Assembly (NCBI GenBank): GCA_038373885.1
Contig: JAWZYV010010226.1
Coordinates: 434,001 to 498,000 of the forward strand
Source: Cheiracanthium punctorium
Taxonomy: Eukaryota; Arthropoda; Arachnida; Araneae; Cheiracanthiidae
Length of the DNA: 64,000 bases
Direction of reading: 5' to 3'
Shown here: in pieces, positions 24,700 to 35,472 of the stretch
Position numbering within the stretch: position 1 is the first letter of the stretch
Layout of the letters: every line of letters begins with the position of its first letter
The notes under the pieces: generated by a model
What the model was told of the DNA's origin: nothing
Seen by the model: only the letters and a program-made list of their open reading frames with translations
The model's database searches: none
Translations under genes and position numbers: made by a program

Positions 24700-25218
24700 C
24701 AGAGTGTCAGGAAAAGGTGGTAACGGCCTTTAATTCACTATCTATTAAAGACAAGTGGGCAGTGTAAATTGAAAAAAAAAAAATTCAAAATAAGGTCGGA
24801 AATAAAATTCCGTTAAGGAAATATTCGTCTCGTTAATTTTGAAAACGTTACACTTTTTAAATCAGTATACGACTCCCGTACGAAAAAATTCTCAATACGT
24901 AAAATGTGCAAAACCATGTATAGTCCCCAATCATCTTTCTTGAAAGATATCTCTGCGACGTTGTATGATGAAAGGCTCAAATTTGGTACATCACCTCATT
25001 AGTTTATGGGGCACACTTTAATAGTTGGGAATGCTTTATACGGGGCTCGTATACAAATTTAAAAAGTGTAACATTTTGTTAGGAGAGGAGACGAGGAGAA
25101 TATTTTCTTAACGGAGTTTTATTTCCGACCTTCTTTTGAATATTTTTTTTAATTCACACTGCTCACTTATCTCTAGCAGATAAAGAATTAAAGCCGGTTA
25201 CCACGTTTTAGGGACACC

Positions 25219-25221
<3 letters not shown>
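24700..25221. mobile_element. Tc1/mariner-type MITE with long inverted arms
   Basis: The left end CAGAGTGTCAGGAAAAGGTG and the reversed right end CAGGGTGTCCCTAAAACGTG continue into arms of roughly 150 bp each (GGTAAC-GGCTTTAATTC, GTCGGAAATAAAA, TCCGTTAAGGAAATATTC). TA flanks both sides; the right one merges into a TA microsatellite. The 522-bp element lacks transposase sequence. Confidence 0.85.

Positions 25222-25258
<37 letters not shown>
25222..25258. repeat. (TA)n microsatellite between two TA-targeting elements
   Basis: A pure TA run joins the right end of the 24700 element to the left end of the 25259 element. Confidence 0.95.
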
Positions 25259-25264
<6 letters not shown>

Positions 25265-25452
25265 TCCGAAATTAAGCGACGGCGAAATTATTGTTGTGAA
25301 ATTTATGAAATTTTGTGTTGAGCATGATGGAGGTATGGGAGTTTGTTTGAGCGAATAAAAAAACTAGTTTAAATGTTCGCCACTAGGGGATGTTTTTTAA
25401 ATGAATCACACATTTAGCATGCATTTACGATTGTTTACAGTTATTATTACAA

Positions 25453-25880
25453 CTAAACAGGTTCAACATGACGGCCGTCATTGTCAGCTGCCATCTGAAA
25501 TAAGAAAGCATGTTCCGCAGCTGACCGCAGTGTGTTCTGGGAAATATCACGAACTTGTTGTGGAATGCTGTCTTTAAGAACGGGCAAAGTTCTTGGATTA
25601 TCACGACTTACCAAATGTGGAGTTGCTAACTGCTCCGGAATATAACTAACCACTTTTTGTAAACAGTAATATCTCGTAAATATTCTTTTGAAATTGTAAC
25701 CAGCCCACACATTTAACCTTGAAATTTTGCGATAAATCAAGCTAGACATTTCTATTTTAAAAAAGTGGTTAATTATATACGAGAGCAATTGGTAACTCTG
25801 CAAATGTTTCAAACTCCCCCAAAGCCAAAAGTCGTATGGATTGAGGTCTGGGCACCGGGAAGGGCATGGATCAGGAAAGT
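25453..25880 (-). pseudogene. Mariner-like transposase C-terminus, interrupted by a MITE
   Basis: Minus-strand coding from about 25860 to 25801 gives RCPDLNPYDFWLWGSLKHL, the PDLNP-D-FWLWG block around the third catalytic aspartate. After the 183-bp MITE the frame resumes as HLVSRDNPRTL and IPQQVRDISQNTLRSAAEH, and ends near GRHVEPV. The NPRTL...TLRxxxxH...GGHFE pattern is the usual C-terminus of this transposase group. The catalytic N-terminal half is missing. The MITE target duplication repeats the His-Leu codons. Confidence 0.75.
25618..25800. mobile_element. MITE family 1, copy 1, inserted in transposase relic
   Basis: Exact CAAATG flanks (25612-25617 and 25801-25806). The ends are TGGAGTTGCTAACTGCTCCG and, reversed, CAGAGTTACCAATTGC. 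Inside them are AATATAACTAACCACTTTTT and AAAAGTGGTTAATTATAT. Length is 183 bp, non-coding. Confidence 0.9.
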
Positions 25881-26239
25881 GCCTCCTGGTGAAGAATATT
25901 TGAACTAACTTCTTTTATTCTCTCAAACAGATTCCCATATCTTCATTATGTTCTAACCAAAATTAGATAATTTTCTCAACAACAGTTTCGTTTGTACACA
26001 ACTTCAAAATAGGGTCGTTTAATTTCGGACACCCGGTTTATACAGTCCCTCAATTATATAACCAAATGTCCAATCTTCAGTAAAACAATTTTGTCCCAAA
26101 ATAGCAAGAAAAATAAAAAGCTTTACAAAGAAAAAATAAAATCACAAGTCGTAACATACTGACAAAACCTACGTGACAGAAAAAAAGCATAAATAACGTT
26201 AAAATAGAAAACGAAATACTAATTCCTCTATATTATATG

Positions 26240-26421
26240 CATAGGTGCCAACTACTACGGAATATAATTAACCACTTTTTGTAAACAGTGTATTTGTTTA
26301 GTATTTTTTCAAAATAGTAACCTACTCTCGCGCGTAGTACAAAAATTTTGCTATACTTTAAGCCGAAAATTATTGTTTAAAAAAAGTGGTTAATTATATT
26401 CCGCAGCAGTTGGCAGCTATG
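26240..26421. mobile_element. MITE family 1, copy 2
   Basis: Exact TATATG duplication (26234-26239, 26422-26427). The ends are CATAGGTGCCAACTACTACG and, reversed, CATAGCTGCCAACTGCTGCG, each followed by GAATATAATTAACCACTTTTT-type sequence (GAATATAATTAACCAC then a T run). Length is 182 bp. Confidence 0.95.
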
Positions 26422-26444
26422 TATATGTAATAGAAGCTGAAGGC

Positions 26445-28020
26445 CCCTTTCTTCGCAAGGGCGTGAATGGTTTTTTTTTATATTACGGTTTGTTGTAATT
26501 ACTATTTATCATAATAAATAGGTATAGCAAAAATATTGTCTGTGTTCAATAACCATGCATATAGAATTCCATGGCAATCGTTTGAACGGTGAAGAAGATG
26601 ATTCAGCGCAGCAAAATGGATAGTCCGTCAAAGAAATGAATTAACCGTCAAAGTTATTGCAAAATGGATAGCATCAAATTATTCTCAAGTTCAAATATCT
26701 ATGTGTACCAATTTTCATAGCAAACAGTTTAACGCTGAAAACGTTTAAAGATACGCTGCAGCGACATCTAGTAGCGAATTAATGTAATAATAGGCTACAG
26801 CGCCATCAAAGGGCGAGTTATAGCAAAATGGATAATGCGAAAATATTCTCCGTGTTCAAATATGTATGTATATACCAATTTTCAGAGCCTTCAGTTGTAA
26901 GATCAAGAGGTTGATTGCTGCAGTGCTATCTAGTGGCGAGTTAAAATAATAATGTTCTGTAGTGCCATCTAATGGTGAGCTACAGCGAAATGAATAGTAA
27001 AAAATATTCTCTCTGCTCAAATATGTAAGTATACCAATTCTTAAATTTAATCGGTCGAACAGTTTTGAAGTTGGTGCGCTCTATCGGCATTTAGCTGTAA
27101 GTCATGGCAGAATGGATAGCGTAAAAGTATTCTCAGTGCTCAAATATCTGTGTGTACCAATTTTCATCAAAATCAGTTGAACGGCATTTTCATAGCAAGA
27201 GGTTGAACGGTACAGAAGGCAAGTTATAGCAAAACGGATGCGGCGAAAATATTTTTCGCGTTCAAACATCTACGAATTTTCATGGCGATCCGTTGAACGG
27301 TATTCACGGCGATTGCCATCTTGCCACAAGTTATAGCAAAACGGATAGTGTAAAAATATTCTCCATGTTCAAATATCCATGTGTACCAAGTTTCATCAAA
27401 ATCACTTGAACAGAATAGAATTCGACGTTCTGCAACGCCATCTAGCGGAAGATATATAGCGAAATGGATAGTGTAAAAATATCCTCCATGTTCAAATATC
27501 CACAAATAACCAATTTTCATCAAAATCGCATGAACGGTATTTTCATAGCAAGCGGTCGAACGGAAGAGAAATCGACGTTCTGCAGCGCCATCTAGCGGCA
27601 AGTTACAGCAAAATGCATAGTGTAAAAACATTCTCCGTGTTCACATATCGACAAATAACGAATTTTCATCAAAATGGTAGGACGGTACTTTCACAGCAAG
27701 CGGTCGAACGAAATAGAATTCGACACTCTGCAGCGCCATCTAGCGGCAAGTTATAGCAAAATGGATAGTGTAAAAATATTTTCCGTGATCAAATATCAAT
27801 ACGTACCAATTTTCGTCAAAATAGGTTAAACGATATTTTTATAGCCAGCGGTTGAATAGAATTCGACGTTCTGCAGGGCCACCTAGCGGCATCCAATATT
27901 TTAATAGTTATTCTGCTATTCGAGGCGGAGAGGAATCCAACAAATCAAAGATCATTAAAATCGGTCAACCGTTCTTGAGTTATAAATGCTGCAAGTAACC
28001 CGACTTCGTTTTATTTATAT
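26445..28020 (-). repeat. Tandem-unit dispersed repeat, copy B (inverted to copy A)
   Basis: Units of about 145 bp each contain CTGCAGCGCCATCTAGCGGC-type sequence (clearest near 27443, 27588, 27733 and 27880), followed by AGTTATAGCAAAATGGATAG, GTAAAAATATTCTCC and AATTTTCATCAAAAT. The outer end at 27920-28020 has AAAATCGGTCAACCGTTCTT and ACTTCGTTTTATTTATAT. The inner end matches copy A near 1140-1226. Frames such as 27224-27631 (minus) arise from the periodicity and are not genes. Confidence 0.85.
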
Positions 28021-28051
28021 ACATTCACATATACTAGTTCCTCTCTTCAGG

Positions 28052-28298
28052 GCCTCACCATGGCACAGTGGTTATGCCACTGGAAATGGTAGACGGACGA
28101 TGTGTGACAGTCCCGAGTTCGGGTCCCATCGCGCGCCCATCGACCTAACCGTTCGGAGTTTTCCGTGGTTTTCTCCGAAACTTAGCGTAAATACGGGTTA
28201 GGACCCCTTAGAAAGACCCCCCCCCCGGAGGGCACCCCACCCATCGGCCTAGAGCCCCGCGTAGCTAATCGGCCGTAATCCCACAGTCAAACAAACAA
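28052..28298 (+). mobile_element. tRNA-derived SINE, copy 2, with 13-bp target duplication
   Basis: The head has a full A box (ATGGCACAGTGGTTATGCC) and a B box (GAGTTCGGGTCCC). The body matches copy 1, with tail ACAAACAAACAATC-like. The flanks TCCTCTCTTCAGG (28039-28051) and TCTTCTCTTCAGG (28299-28311) differ at one base. This is the typical product of LINE-mediated retroposition. Confidence 0.9.
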
Positions 28299-28402
28299 TC
28301 TTCTCTTCAGGTGCTACTAGTAAGATATATGCAAAAAATAGCAAGATTTCGGTAGGTTGTTTAGCAAAAAGTGCTAAGGAATTCAACCAAGGGCTATCAA
28401 AA

Positions 28403-28427
28403 ATAAATAAATAAATAAATAAATAAG
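28403..28427. repeat. (AAAT)n microsatellite
   Basis: About six AAAT units. Confidence 0.9.
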
Positions 28428-28429
28428 AC

Positions 28430-28872
28430 GTGGAAGAATGGCCCAAACAACAGGGGAAAGTTTAGGGAAGATGCCAGTAAGAGAAATTAAAAAAAAAGAT
28501 GTGGTCATCACATAAGTAGAAAAAACGTATTGTGAAACCGCATCAAGAACCATATAGTTAAAATGAGAAATTATCTATAGATAGTAGCCATGAAAATATA
28601 ATAACCATAAAACAAAGATACAAATTAAAAATGAAAGAATGCCAAAATATGCCCCAAACATAAAAGTTAATCAAGTTGAGCTTATCTAGTGAATAATACA
28701 GGTAGGGCGAAAAAAACCAAAATGATCTATGGGAAAAAATCTATAAAATAAAAATTAATAATAACATTAATTAATAGTCAAAGATAAAATTAACTGTCTA
28801 ATAAACTTTATTATAATATATTTTAAAAATTAGCCATCTTTATTATTATATATATTACGTATGATATCAGTA
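28430..28872. other. No recognisable gene
   Basis: A-rich non-coding stretch. Confidence 0.55.
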
Positions 28873-28878
28873 CGTATC

Positions 28879-29059
28879 CATAGCTGCCAACTGCTACGGA
28901 ATATAATTAACCACTTTTTTGAAAAATAATTTTCAGCTTAAAACATAGCAAAATTTTTGCACTTCGCACGAGAGTTGGTTACTATTTTGAAAAAATACTA
29001 AAGATATTTTCTGTTTACAAAAAGTGGTTAATTATATTCCATAGTAGTTGGCACCTATG
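28879..29059. mobile_element. MITE family 1, copy 3
   Basis: Exact CGTATC flanks (28873-28878, 29060-29065). The ends are CATAGCTGCCAACTGCTACG and, reversed, CATAGGTGCCAACTACTATG. Length is 181 bp. Confidence 0.95.
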
Positions 29060-29674
29060 CGTATCAAAGCACAGTGTATGGCTTATATCAAGAATTATTT
29101 CAGTATTAAAGTAATTTGCTAGAAAACTTTCCACGTTAACAGCTAGTAACAACCAGTCGAAGAAATATGAAATTTATTTATAGAGATGACAACGTTAAAA
29201 TAAAGTTTGAAAGATAAAATGAATAAAAAATATAAAAATATTTATTAAGGTGTAAGCACTATAGTAATTGACCATGGACCACATACACTTAAAAATAAAA
29301 TAAAATGTTCATTTGTCAAATCTAGAGTCAAGTGAAGTAAAGACAAAAAAATTTGCTTCTATTATTTCCAGGGGTTAATTATGAGCTTGTTTTTAAATTT
29401 TTAAAAGTAAGTGGCCCATAACTGGTAAATGGTAAATTACTGGTGCTTTTATCTTAATATGTTTGATGAAGTTTCGAATTTTTAAAACATCCGCAAGCTA
29501 ATCAACTTTTAAAGATTTATTTACAAATTTATTTAACAGAATCAATGCCATTAAAAAATGTTTTTGAATTACATTCTTAAGTTTATTAACTTACACAAAA
29601 TTAAACAAATTAATTACTTTCGGTAATTGGGATGTTTTACTTTATCGTGTTTTATACAATTTTTTTTTCCTACA

Positions 29675-29738
29675 AGAGCTCCTCTATTCGCTTACGAGAG
29701 CCGCACATGGCTTGCGAGCCGCATTATGGCCACCTCTG
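29675..29738. mobile_element. Solitary hAT-like end
   Basis: GAGCCGCACATGGCTTGCGA followed by GCCGCATTATGGCCACCTCTG resembles the right end of hAT elements, which commonly close with GAGCCGC...GGCCACCCCTG. I could not find its left partner, so it is a fragment. Confidence 0.5.
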
Positions 29739-30966
29739 ATGTAACCAAAATAAATAAAAATGGGAAAAATAATTATGCTAATATAGTTTATGTAATGCAT
29801 CGATGGAGGAAACAATATCTTAAGGAAATTTATTTTACATGTGTGAGATAAAAATAAATTTCCTAATCATATCATTATTAAGAAATGGTTTGAGCAATTT
29901 CTGACAAGAAATTTTTCATACAATTTCATGACAATAAATGACATTTCTTGTATGTAGTCCTCTTTTTTTTTGACAAGGAATGGCAGCGATACTACTCTCT
30001 TAAAAATTTAGAATGACATTATCATCCTTCCGAAAAGTGGCCATCATTAGAATGTGAAAACTACGTTATGGCCTTTTAACAATAGAAGTTAGTAATAGTG
30101 AGAGTATATCACTTTAAAATTAATGGTGGAAACGCTATTTGGTGGAAACGTTAATAGTGGAAATGGGTTCCAATGAATAGTGATAGCATCTCCTTGAATG
30201 CTTTCACTATTGATAATATAATACATAAACATAAGAGCTCAGATTCTCGCTCCTTAACTGAAACTTAGGGTGGTGATCATTTCTTCAGGAACTCAGCACC
30301 TTGCCAGACTGGGAATATTTCCCTTCCAAACGTTAGTAAAACCTTAAAAAATTTCTGTTATAGATTCTATTGAAACTTATATTATTTGCAGGATTTAAGA
30401 TATATTTCTTCAATGGCTGATCCAGTGGAGGCACTAGGGGTTCAAATCACTCAAAAGACATTGCTTTAGGATAACATTTTGCTTACATCGAGCTTTCTTA
30501 AAAAATCTTGTATTGCATCGATATTTTTAAGTCTCCCATATTTCAACGAAATGAATGTCAATACATAAAAAGTATGTTAATAATCGTAGTTTTCATAAAA
30601 AAATTTATTTGAATAAGAACTTTCACTTTTAAGTACTATCACGAAACACATTAAGACGTTAAATTATTATTTATTATAAGGCTGATGCTTTGGAAAGTAA
30701 AAATTAGGCTTTACAATTGTATGTGTAAAACTGCTAACAACACTTTATTATTTATAATCATTTCACTTTTCAATACTTAGGATAATTTGCAAACTTACGT
30801 AGGGCACTCATTTTCAATGGGTAAATAAGGACAAAAAAGCGTATTAGCGTGTATTATAAATTATTTTTGAGAATATGCCCCGCAGTGGTCTACTCTGCTA
30901 AGCTCGGTTCCCATAAGATCACCGAATGTGAAGTGGCGCCCTCCTTGGTCAGTGTTTGGATTTATT
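29739..30966. other. No recognisable gene; possible SINE-like segment at the right end
   Basis: Mostly A+T-rich. From about 30878 the sequence becomes more G+C-rich (CCCCGCAGTGGTCTACTCTG, AAGCTCGGTTCCCAT). It resumes after the LINE insertion at 31661. It may be an older repeat split by the LINE, but I cannot classify it. Confidence 0.45.
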
Positions 30967-30976
30967 ACAGTGTATC

Positions 30977-31650
30977 AATCAGTTTCAGGCATCAATGCCC
31001 CAAGAAGTACTTAGGGCATTGATGCCTGAAACTTCTGCAGACATTTGAATTCTGACAGACAGTCGCAGTGACATCCAGCATCGGAGCGATTGGACTAAAG
31101 TTGGTGACGTAACTTAAGTGTCGATTCTTAAAGACCTAAAGGTACTCTTAGAACAATGTAGGATTTTTCATCAGAGGGTTCCTTCCCATATTGGTCTACA
31201 TGGAAACGAGACTGCTGACATTCTTGCAAAGGAAAGCGCATCTAGTCCTTTAATCTCCTGTGGAAGACTCACCTCTTCTGACATATATTCACAAATTAAG
31301 GCCCTTAACCAGAATATCGAAGACACCTCCGTTACACTCCTGGTATTCAGATAATTCCCCTGGCAGTGCCCTTGCACTTAAGTGTGACATATCGGTCCAA
31401 GTCACCACCAGCAGACTCTGGTCATATCGGGACTCTTAAATATGTCAATGGGGAAAAAAAAAAAACTTTCTAAATTGCACTAAATGCCCTTCAGCTCAGG
31501 CCTTCCCTGCCCATCTTTTTAACTGCTTGAGGCTTTCGCGTGAGATTTTGGCAGCCACTCCTCTTCTGGTTTACGACTTTTTGAAGATTCACGACCTCTT
31601 GGACTTGGTCTAGCCTTTGACTAGACCTAGTGGAATTAGCAACAACAACA
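30977..31650 (+). mobile_element. 5'-truncated Jockey/I-like LINE with 10-bp target duplication
   Basis: ACAGTGTATC flanks both sides (30967-30976, 31651-31660). The insertion encodes ILTDSRSDIQHRSDW (RNase H region with catalytic Asp), then RVPSHIGLHGNETADILAKE (RNase H C-terminal His/Asn/Asp block). Further on come KCPSAQAFPAHLFNCLRL (CCHC-like end) and LLVYDFLKIHDLLDLV. It closes with a GCAACAACAACAACA tail. In-frame stops (for example within the 31050-31110 segment) and frame shifts show it is dead. Truncation keeps only RNase H and the 3' end, as usual for LINE insertions. Confidence 0.85.
30981..31033. repeat. 20-bp perfect hairpin inside the LINE
   Basis: AGTTTCAGGCATCAATGCCC (30981-31000) pairs perfectly with 31014-31033 across a 13-base spacer. 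It starts four bases from the LINE insertion point and lies in the RNase H reading frame. Confidence 0.9.
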
Positions 31651-31660
31651 ACAGTGTATC

Positions 31661-32862
31661 TCGGCTGGACTGCTATGGGATGATGTACGCTAATGGGAAC
31701 AGATGCACATAAAATCTGTTCGTAGCTTCCAATTCCCTTTCTCTTTACTCCAAATATCTCTGCAATCTGTTGGTAATAAATTTTACTCTCTTACATCATG
31801 GAAGTTTTCAGAGAGATCAAGTGGTTCAGAATAGGATATTTATATTTTGACAGGCGTTTTGAATTTGAAAAACGACTGCATGAATATTGTTTTTCTCTTA
31901 TCATAGACAGTGAAATGAACTTATTCTTTTAATTGCTTTGTGTTTAATATTTGTTTCAACCTGTTCGCTTAAGCAATTACGCGGCTACCCCTCTATATCA
32001 ATAATCAGCAAGTGGTTTTCACTTGCGAATAACCAAATTTTCAATAGAATTTTCGGCAAGAGAAAAGTTATGTGGTTTTACTTACTTGTGGAAAAGTTCA
32101 AATTTAATGTACTTGATCATTAAACACGTAAGAGCCATTGTAAACCTTGTACATAGCGTGTATGTGTGTGTGTGTGTGGGGGGGGGTGTACGAAGATGCA
32201 AAACATAATTAAAAAAAATTCATTCTAACTATAAAGGGAATTCACAATTATAATTTATATCATACTATCAGTCACAAAATTCATTAACAGGGTGAATTAC
32301 TTTTATTGCTTTTAAAATATTACGCACCCGCACTCAACATCGTGAAAATTAACCTATGAATCACACTATAAAAAATGTTTTGCCACTCTTACAGAGGACT
32401 TGGCAGAAGACATGTTTACTTTTTAAGAAACGATAGGTTATATACCTTCTCTTTAAGAATCAGGCTCTCTTTCCTAGAGTGTGTTTTTGAATTCTCACTC
32501 TTATTAAGCAAATAAAAGTCAGAATTACCGCCCTTCTAGTTTTGATATTTCACTCCCAGGAGGTAGGCTTCCTTCTACCATGAAGAAAGGGTGATATATC
32601 ATTCTTTAGCACTCATTTCACACTCTTGATTATTGATAGATTAGAGAAAGAGCTGTGCCTCGTCTGGCGCAAAGCAACTAAAGCTTTGTCACAGCATGAA
32701 TAACAGCTGCAAATCTCTGTCTAGTCTTGTCTCGCATCTATCTCTGTTTCTGACTGATCAACGTAAACAAATAAGTTCAATGAAATTTTCAGATCACTGC
32801 GGAGTTTCTAAGCAGTTATTCTTGAAGCTTTTTTCTTTTTATTCATTTATTTTTTATGGTAT
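31661..32862. other. No recognisable gene
   Basis: Non-coding. A GT run followed by a G run (32159-32187) is a simple repeat. The frame at 32696-32986 runs into MITE family 2 and is not a gene. Confidence 0.55.
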
Positions 32863-32868
32863 AATATG

Positions 32869-33030
32869 CAGAGCTGCCAACCTTCCCGATTTCTTCGGTA
32901 GATTTCCCACCACAATTTTTAAACAGTTTTATTTTGCATTAAATTTTTGGCGTTATTGTAAGCTTGAATTGCTAGGTAAAAATTAGTGGTGGGAAATCTC
33001 CCGAAGAAATCTGGAAGGTTGGCAGCTATG
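32869..33030. mobile_element. MITE family 2, copy 2
   Basis: Also exactly 162 bp, with flanks AATATG (32863-32868) and GATATG (33031-33036). The ends are CAGAGCTGCCAACCTTCCCG and, reversed, CATAGCTGCCAACCTTCC. Internal blocks GATTTCCCACCACA and AGTGGTGGGAAATCTCCCG match copy 1. Confidence 0.9.
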
Positions 33031-33036
33031 GATATG

Positions 33037-35277
33037 GTACAATTTAAAAGTTAAATGAAAAGTAGCTACAGTCTTTAAAAAAGACAACTTCTTCTGAAAA
33101 CTAATATTAACAAACGATTGAATAAATCTTTTTTAGAAATCGCTTGAGTTCAGACTTGTTTTGTTTTCTGCTCTTTTGTGCTCCAGATTAGATGCTTTCA
33201 CTAAAAAATTTGATGCATAAATTTAAATTTTTAAATATTGACTAATAATTTTATGCGTAATTACATATTAAATAATGAATGTGAATCTGTTTAATTTTGT
33301 AAATTTTGTGATTTTCGATAAGAAGAATAATTTGACCTAATACTTTGGGAATTTAAATCTCTGTAGTAAAATGTGGTATGCTTTCTAAGTATGTTACAAA
33401 CAGAAACGGATAAATTCATAAAAGAAGAGGGAAGAAAATCACCAGGGAATCTTTCTTCCTTAAATGCAGCAACTATCCAACAGAACTTTTGAGTTTGATA
33501 ATAACACATGTAAAATGTCAATATAATCAAAGTATATTAAAGCTAGTAGCGAAAGAATATTATGTACGTATTATCTGCTTAATCAAAGGGTTTATTAAAT
33601 ATTTATTAAAATTAATAGATATTATAAGAAGAAAAATAGATTAATTTCAAAGAACAATTGAGTAATGTACTGAAATATGTGCACATATGTGGATTTTGAT
33701 TTAAGCTATAAATATCATCGTGTTACAGGAGCATCCATTTTGAGGTAAATAGATTGAAAGACTAAGTCATTCGCTGGCAGAAGCAAACAGCAAAATAAAA
33801 TAAAAGTTGTGTCTTCTCATACAGTTATCTAGAGATAATGAAGTTTGAGTTATTTCTTACTAAGAACATAATAGTGTTAATTGAGCTGATAAAAGGAGTG
33901 TAGCTCTTGTAGAGTGTTATGCCTTTGCGATATTATTTATAAAAGCAGACTCAGTTGCGCACTCAGGTATATATAAATTTGTAATTTACGAGGTATTAGG
34001 AAATAATGTTCTAGACCTCTCAATTATGCACGATTTTTAACCTGTCCTTTTAACCACATATTAGTAAAAAATCTCTGTGTATGCCGCAGTTATTGGTATA
34101 ATTTGAAGCAGAATGAGCTTTCACTTAAGCATGTCATTATTATATACGTTTATGATATTTACCATTTTTCAAAACTAAATTGTACCTTATGTGCCTTTTT
34201 AGGTAAGCTCAATTTTTAGAATTTTTGATGTCAGTCATAAAATACATAGTTATTTTAGTTTACCATCTTAATTTTTCAAATAAATAATTTGATTTCTACA
34301 AATTACTAGAAAAGACAAGGTGAGATGTGCGAATATTTCACATTCTTATGCACACTTTTTATAAAATATATCAATCATTATACCATCGGTGTCCGAAATT
34401 TATTTACTGTCGACATAAGCACAAATTTTAGTATGTTATGGAAATGGCCACGTGATCATGGATTAAAATAGGAGGAAATAATTTTTTAGCATAGCTACTT
34501 AGTATTACGGAATTTGGCAAAATATTCAATGATATACATATGAAAAGTACTTGAAAAACTAAATATCATTTGTAAGAATAGAGGCAAAATATACAATTTT
34601 ATTAATGATAGCAGTTTTGGGGATAGTTTATTTTCCGTTCTTCTTCTTTCGAAATTTTTACAATAAATATTAAACTTAAGATGTTGCTGAATGTGTTCTT
34701 ATAATCTGGATTATAACATTTAAGGATTTCAAAACTGAATAAAATGAGTTAAAGAAGTAAAAAGTTAATCTTGGTAATCGTACACAAACCTCAAATGCGA
34801 AAATATTTTGCATTTAATGACAAAAATTATAGCCTTTCACAGGTAAAAAAAATGTTGAAAAATTTTGCTCCAGTATTTCTTTGTCCTCCTAAATAGTATA
34901 CAGCATAATCATAATATTTGATAAACGAAAAATGGAAGTTGAACCAGCATGAACAAATACTATTAGGTTGTAATGGCTAATTAAGCATCTTCCACTCTGA
35001 TTTTAAAAGCTTCAGGCTTCTGCTGTTCTTGGATTATGTACATGATAGGTCTACGGGAATCCCGGAAATAAAAAAACACCAGCATGGACACTTTATTATT
35101 TATCAAAAAAGCAGACTTGATTGGAACAAGGTTGACATTCAGATTCAGAACTCGGAACGATACTACAAGCAGGGTAATTTCAAAGATATTTCCAACAAAC
35201 TATATGCAGTTTTTAAGCGTTTATGTTTGATTACAGGATGCTGATATAGCCTATATAATCAACGACTTTAAAAAAAA
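33037..35277. other. No recognisable gene
   Basis: A+T-rich, 2.2 kb. The frame at 35029-35244 has no motif that I recognise and no splice-like borders. Confidence 0.55.
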
Positions 35278-35283
35278 ATAATT

Positions 35284-35466
35284 CATGGATGCCAACTACT
35301 ACGCAGTATAATAAACCATTTTTTGTAAACAGTATATTTTTTTAGTATTTTTTTCAAAATAGTAACCAGCTCGCGCGTATAGTTCTAAAATTTTGCAATA
35401 TTTTAAGCCGGGAATTATTGTTTAAAAAATGTTGTTAATTATATTCCGTAGTAGTTGGCAACTATG
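35284..35466. mobile_element. MITE family 1, copy 4
   Basis: Flanks ATAATT (35278-35283) and TTAATT (35467-35472) differ at one base. The ends are CATGGATGCCAACTACTACG and, reversed, CATAGTTGCCAACTACTACG. Length is 183 bp. Confidence 0.9.
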
Positions 35467-35472
35467 TTAATT

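Larger units (their letters stand above)
25259..26036 (-). mobile_element. Internally deleted mariner-like element
   Basis: The left end GGGTATCCGAAATTAAGCG and the reversed right end CCGGGTGTCCGAAATTAAAC are inverted repeats in a TA-rich flank. Between them lies only the C-terminal part of a mariner-like transposase on the minus strand, so most of the gene has been deleted. It is further split by a family-1 MITE at 25618-25800. Confidence 0.75.

Noticed and set aside
27224..27631. 135-residue minus-strand ORF
   Set aside because: It lies wholly in the 145-bp tandem repeat and repeats the same short motifs (for example FEHGGYFYTIHFA); it is not a gene.
30420..30450. CAGTGGAGGCACTAGGGG as a left hAT end
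   Set aside because: No inverted partner or 8-bp duplication could be found downstream.
34378..34410. GGTGTCCGAAATTTATTTAC as an end of the 25259 mariner-like element
   Set aside because: Similarity is limited to about 13 bases and there is no partner.
35029..35244. Candidate host exon (71 residues)
   Set aside because: No splice-site context, no motif and no compositional signal.
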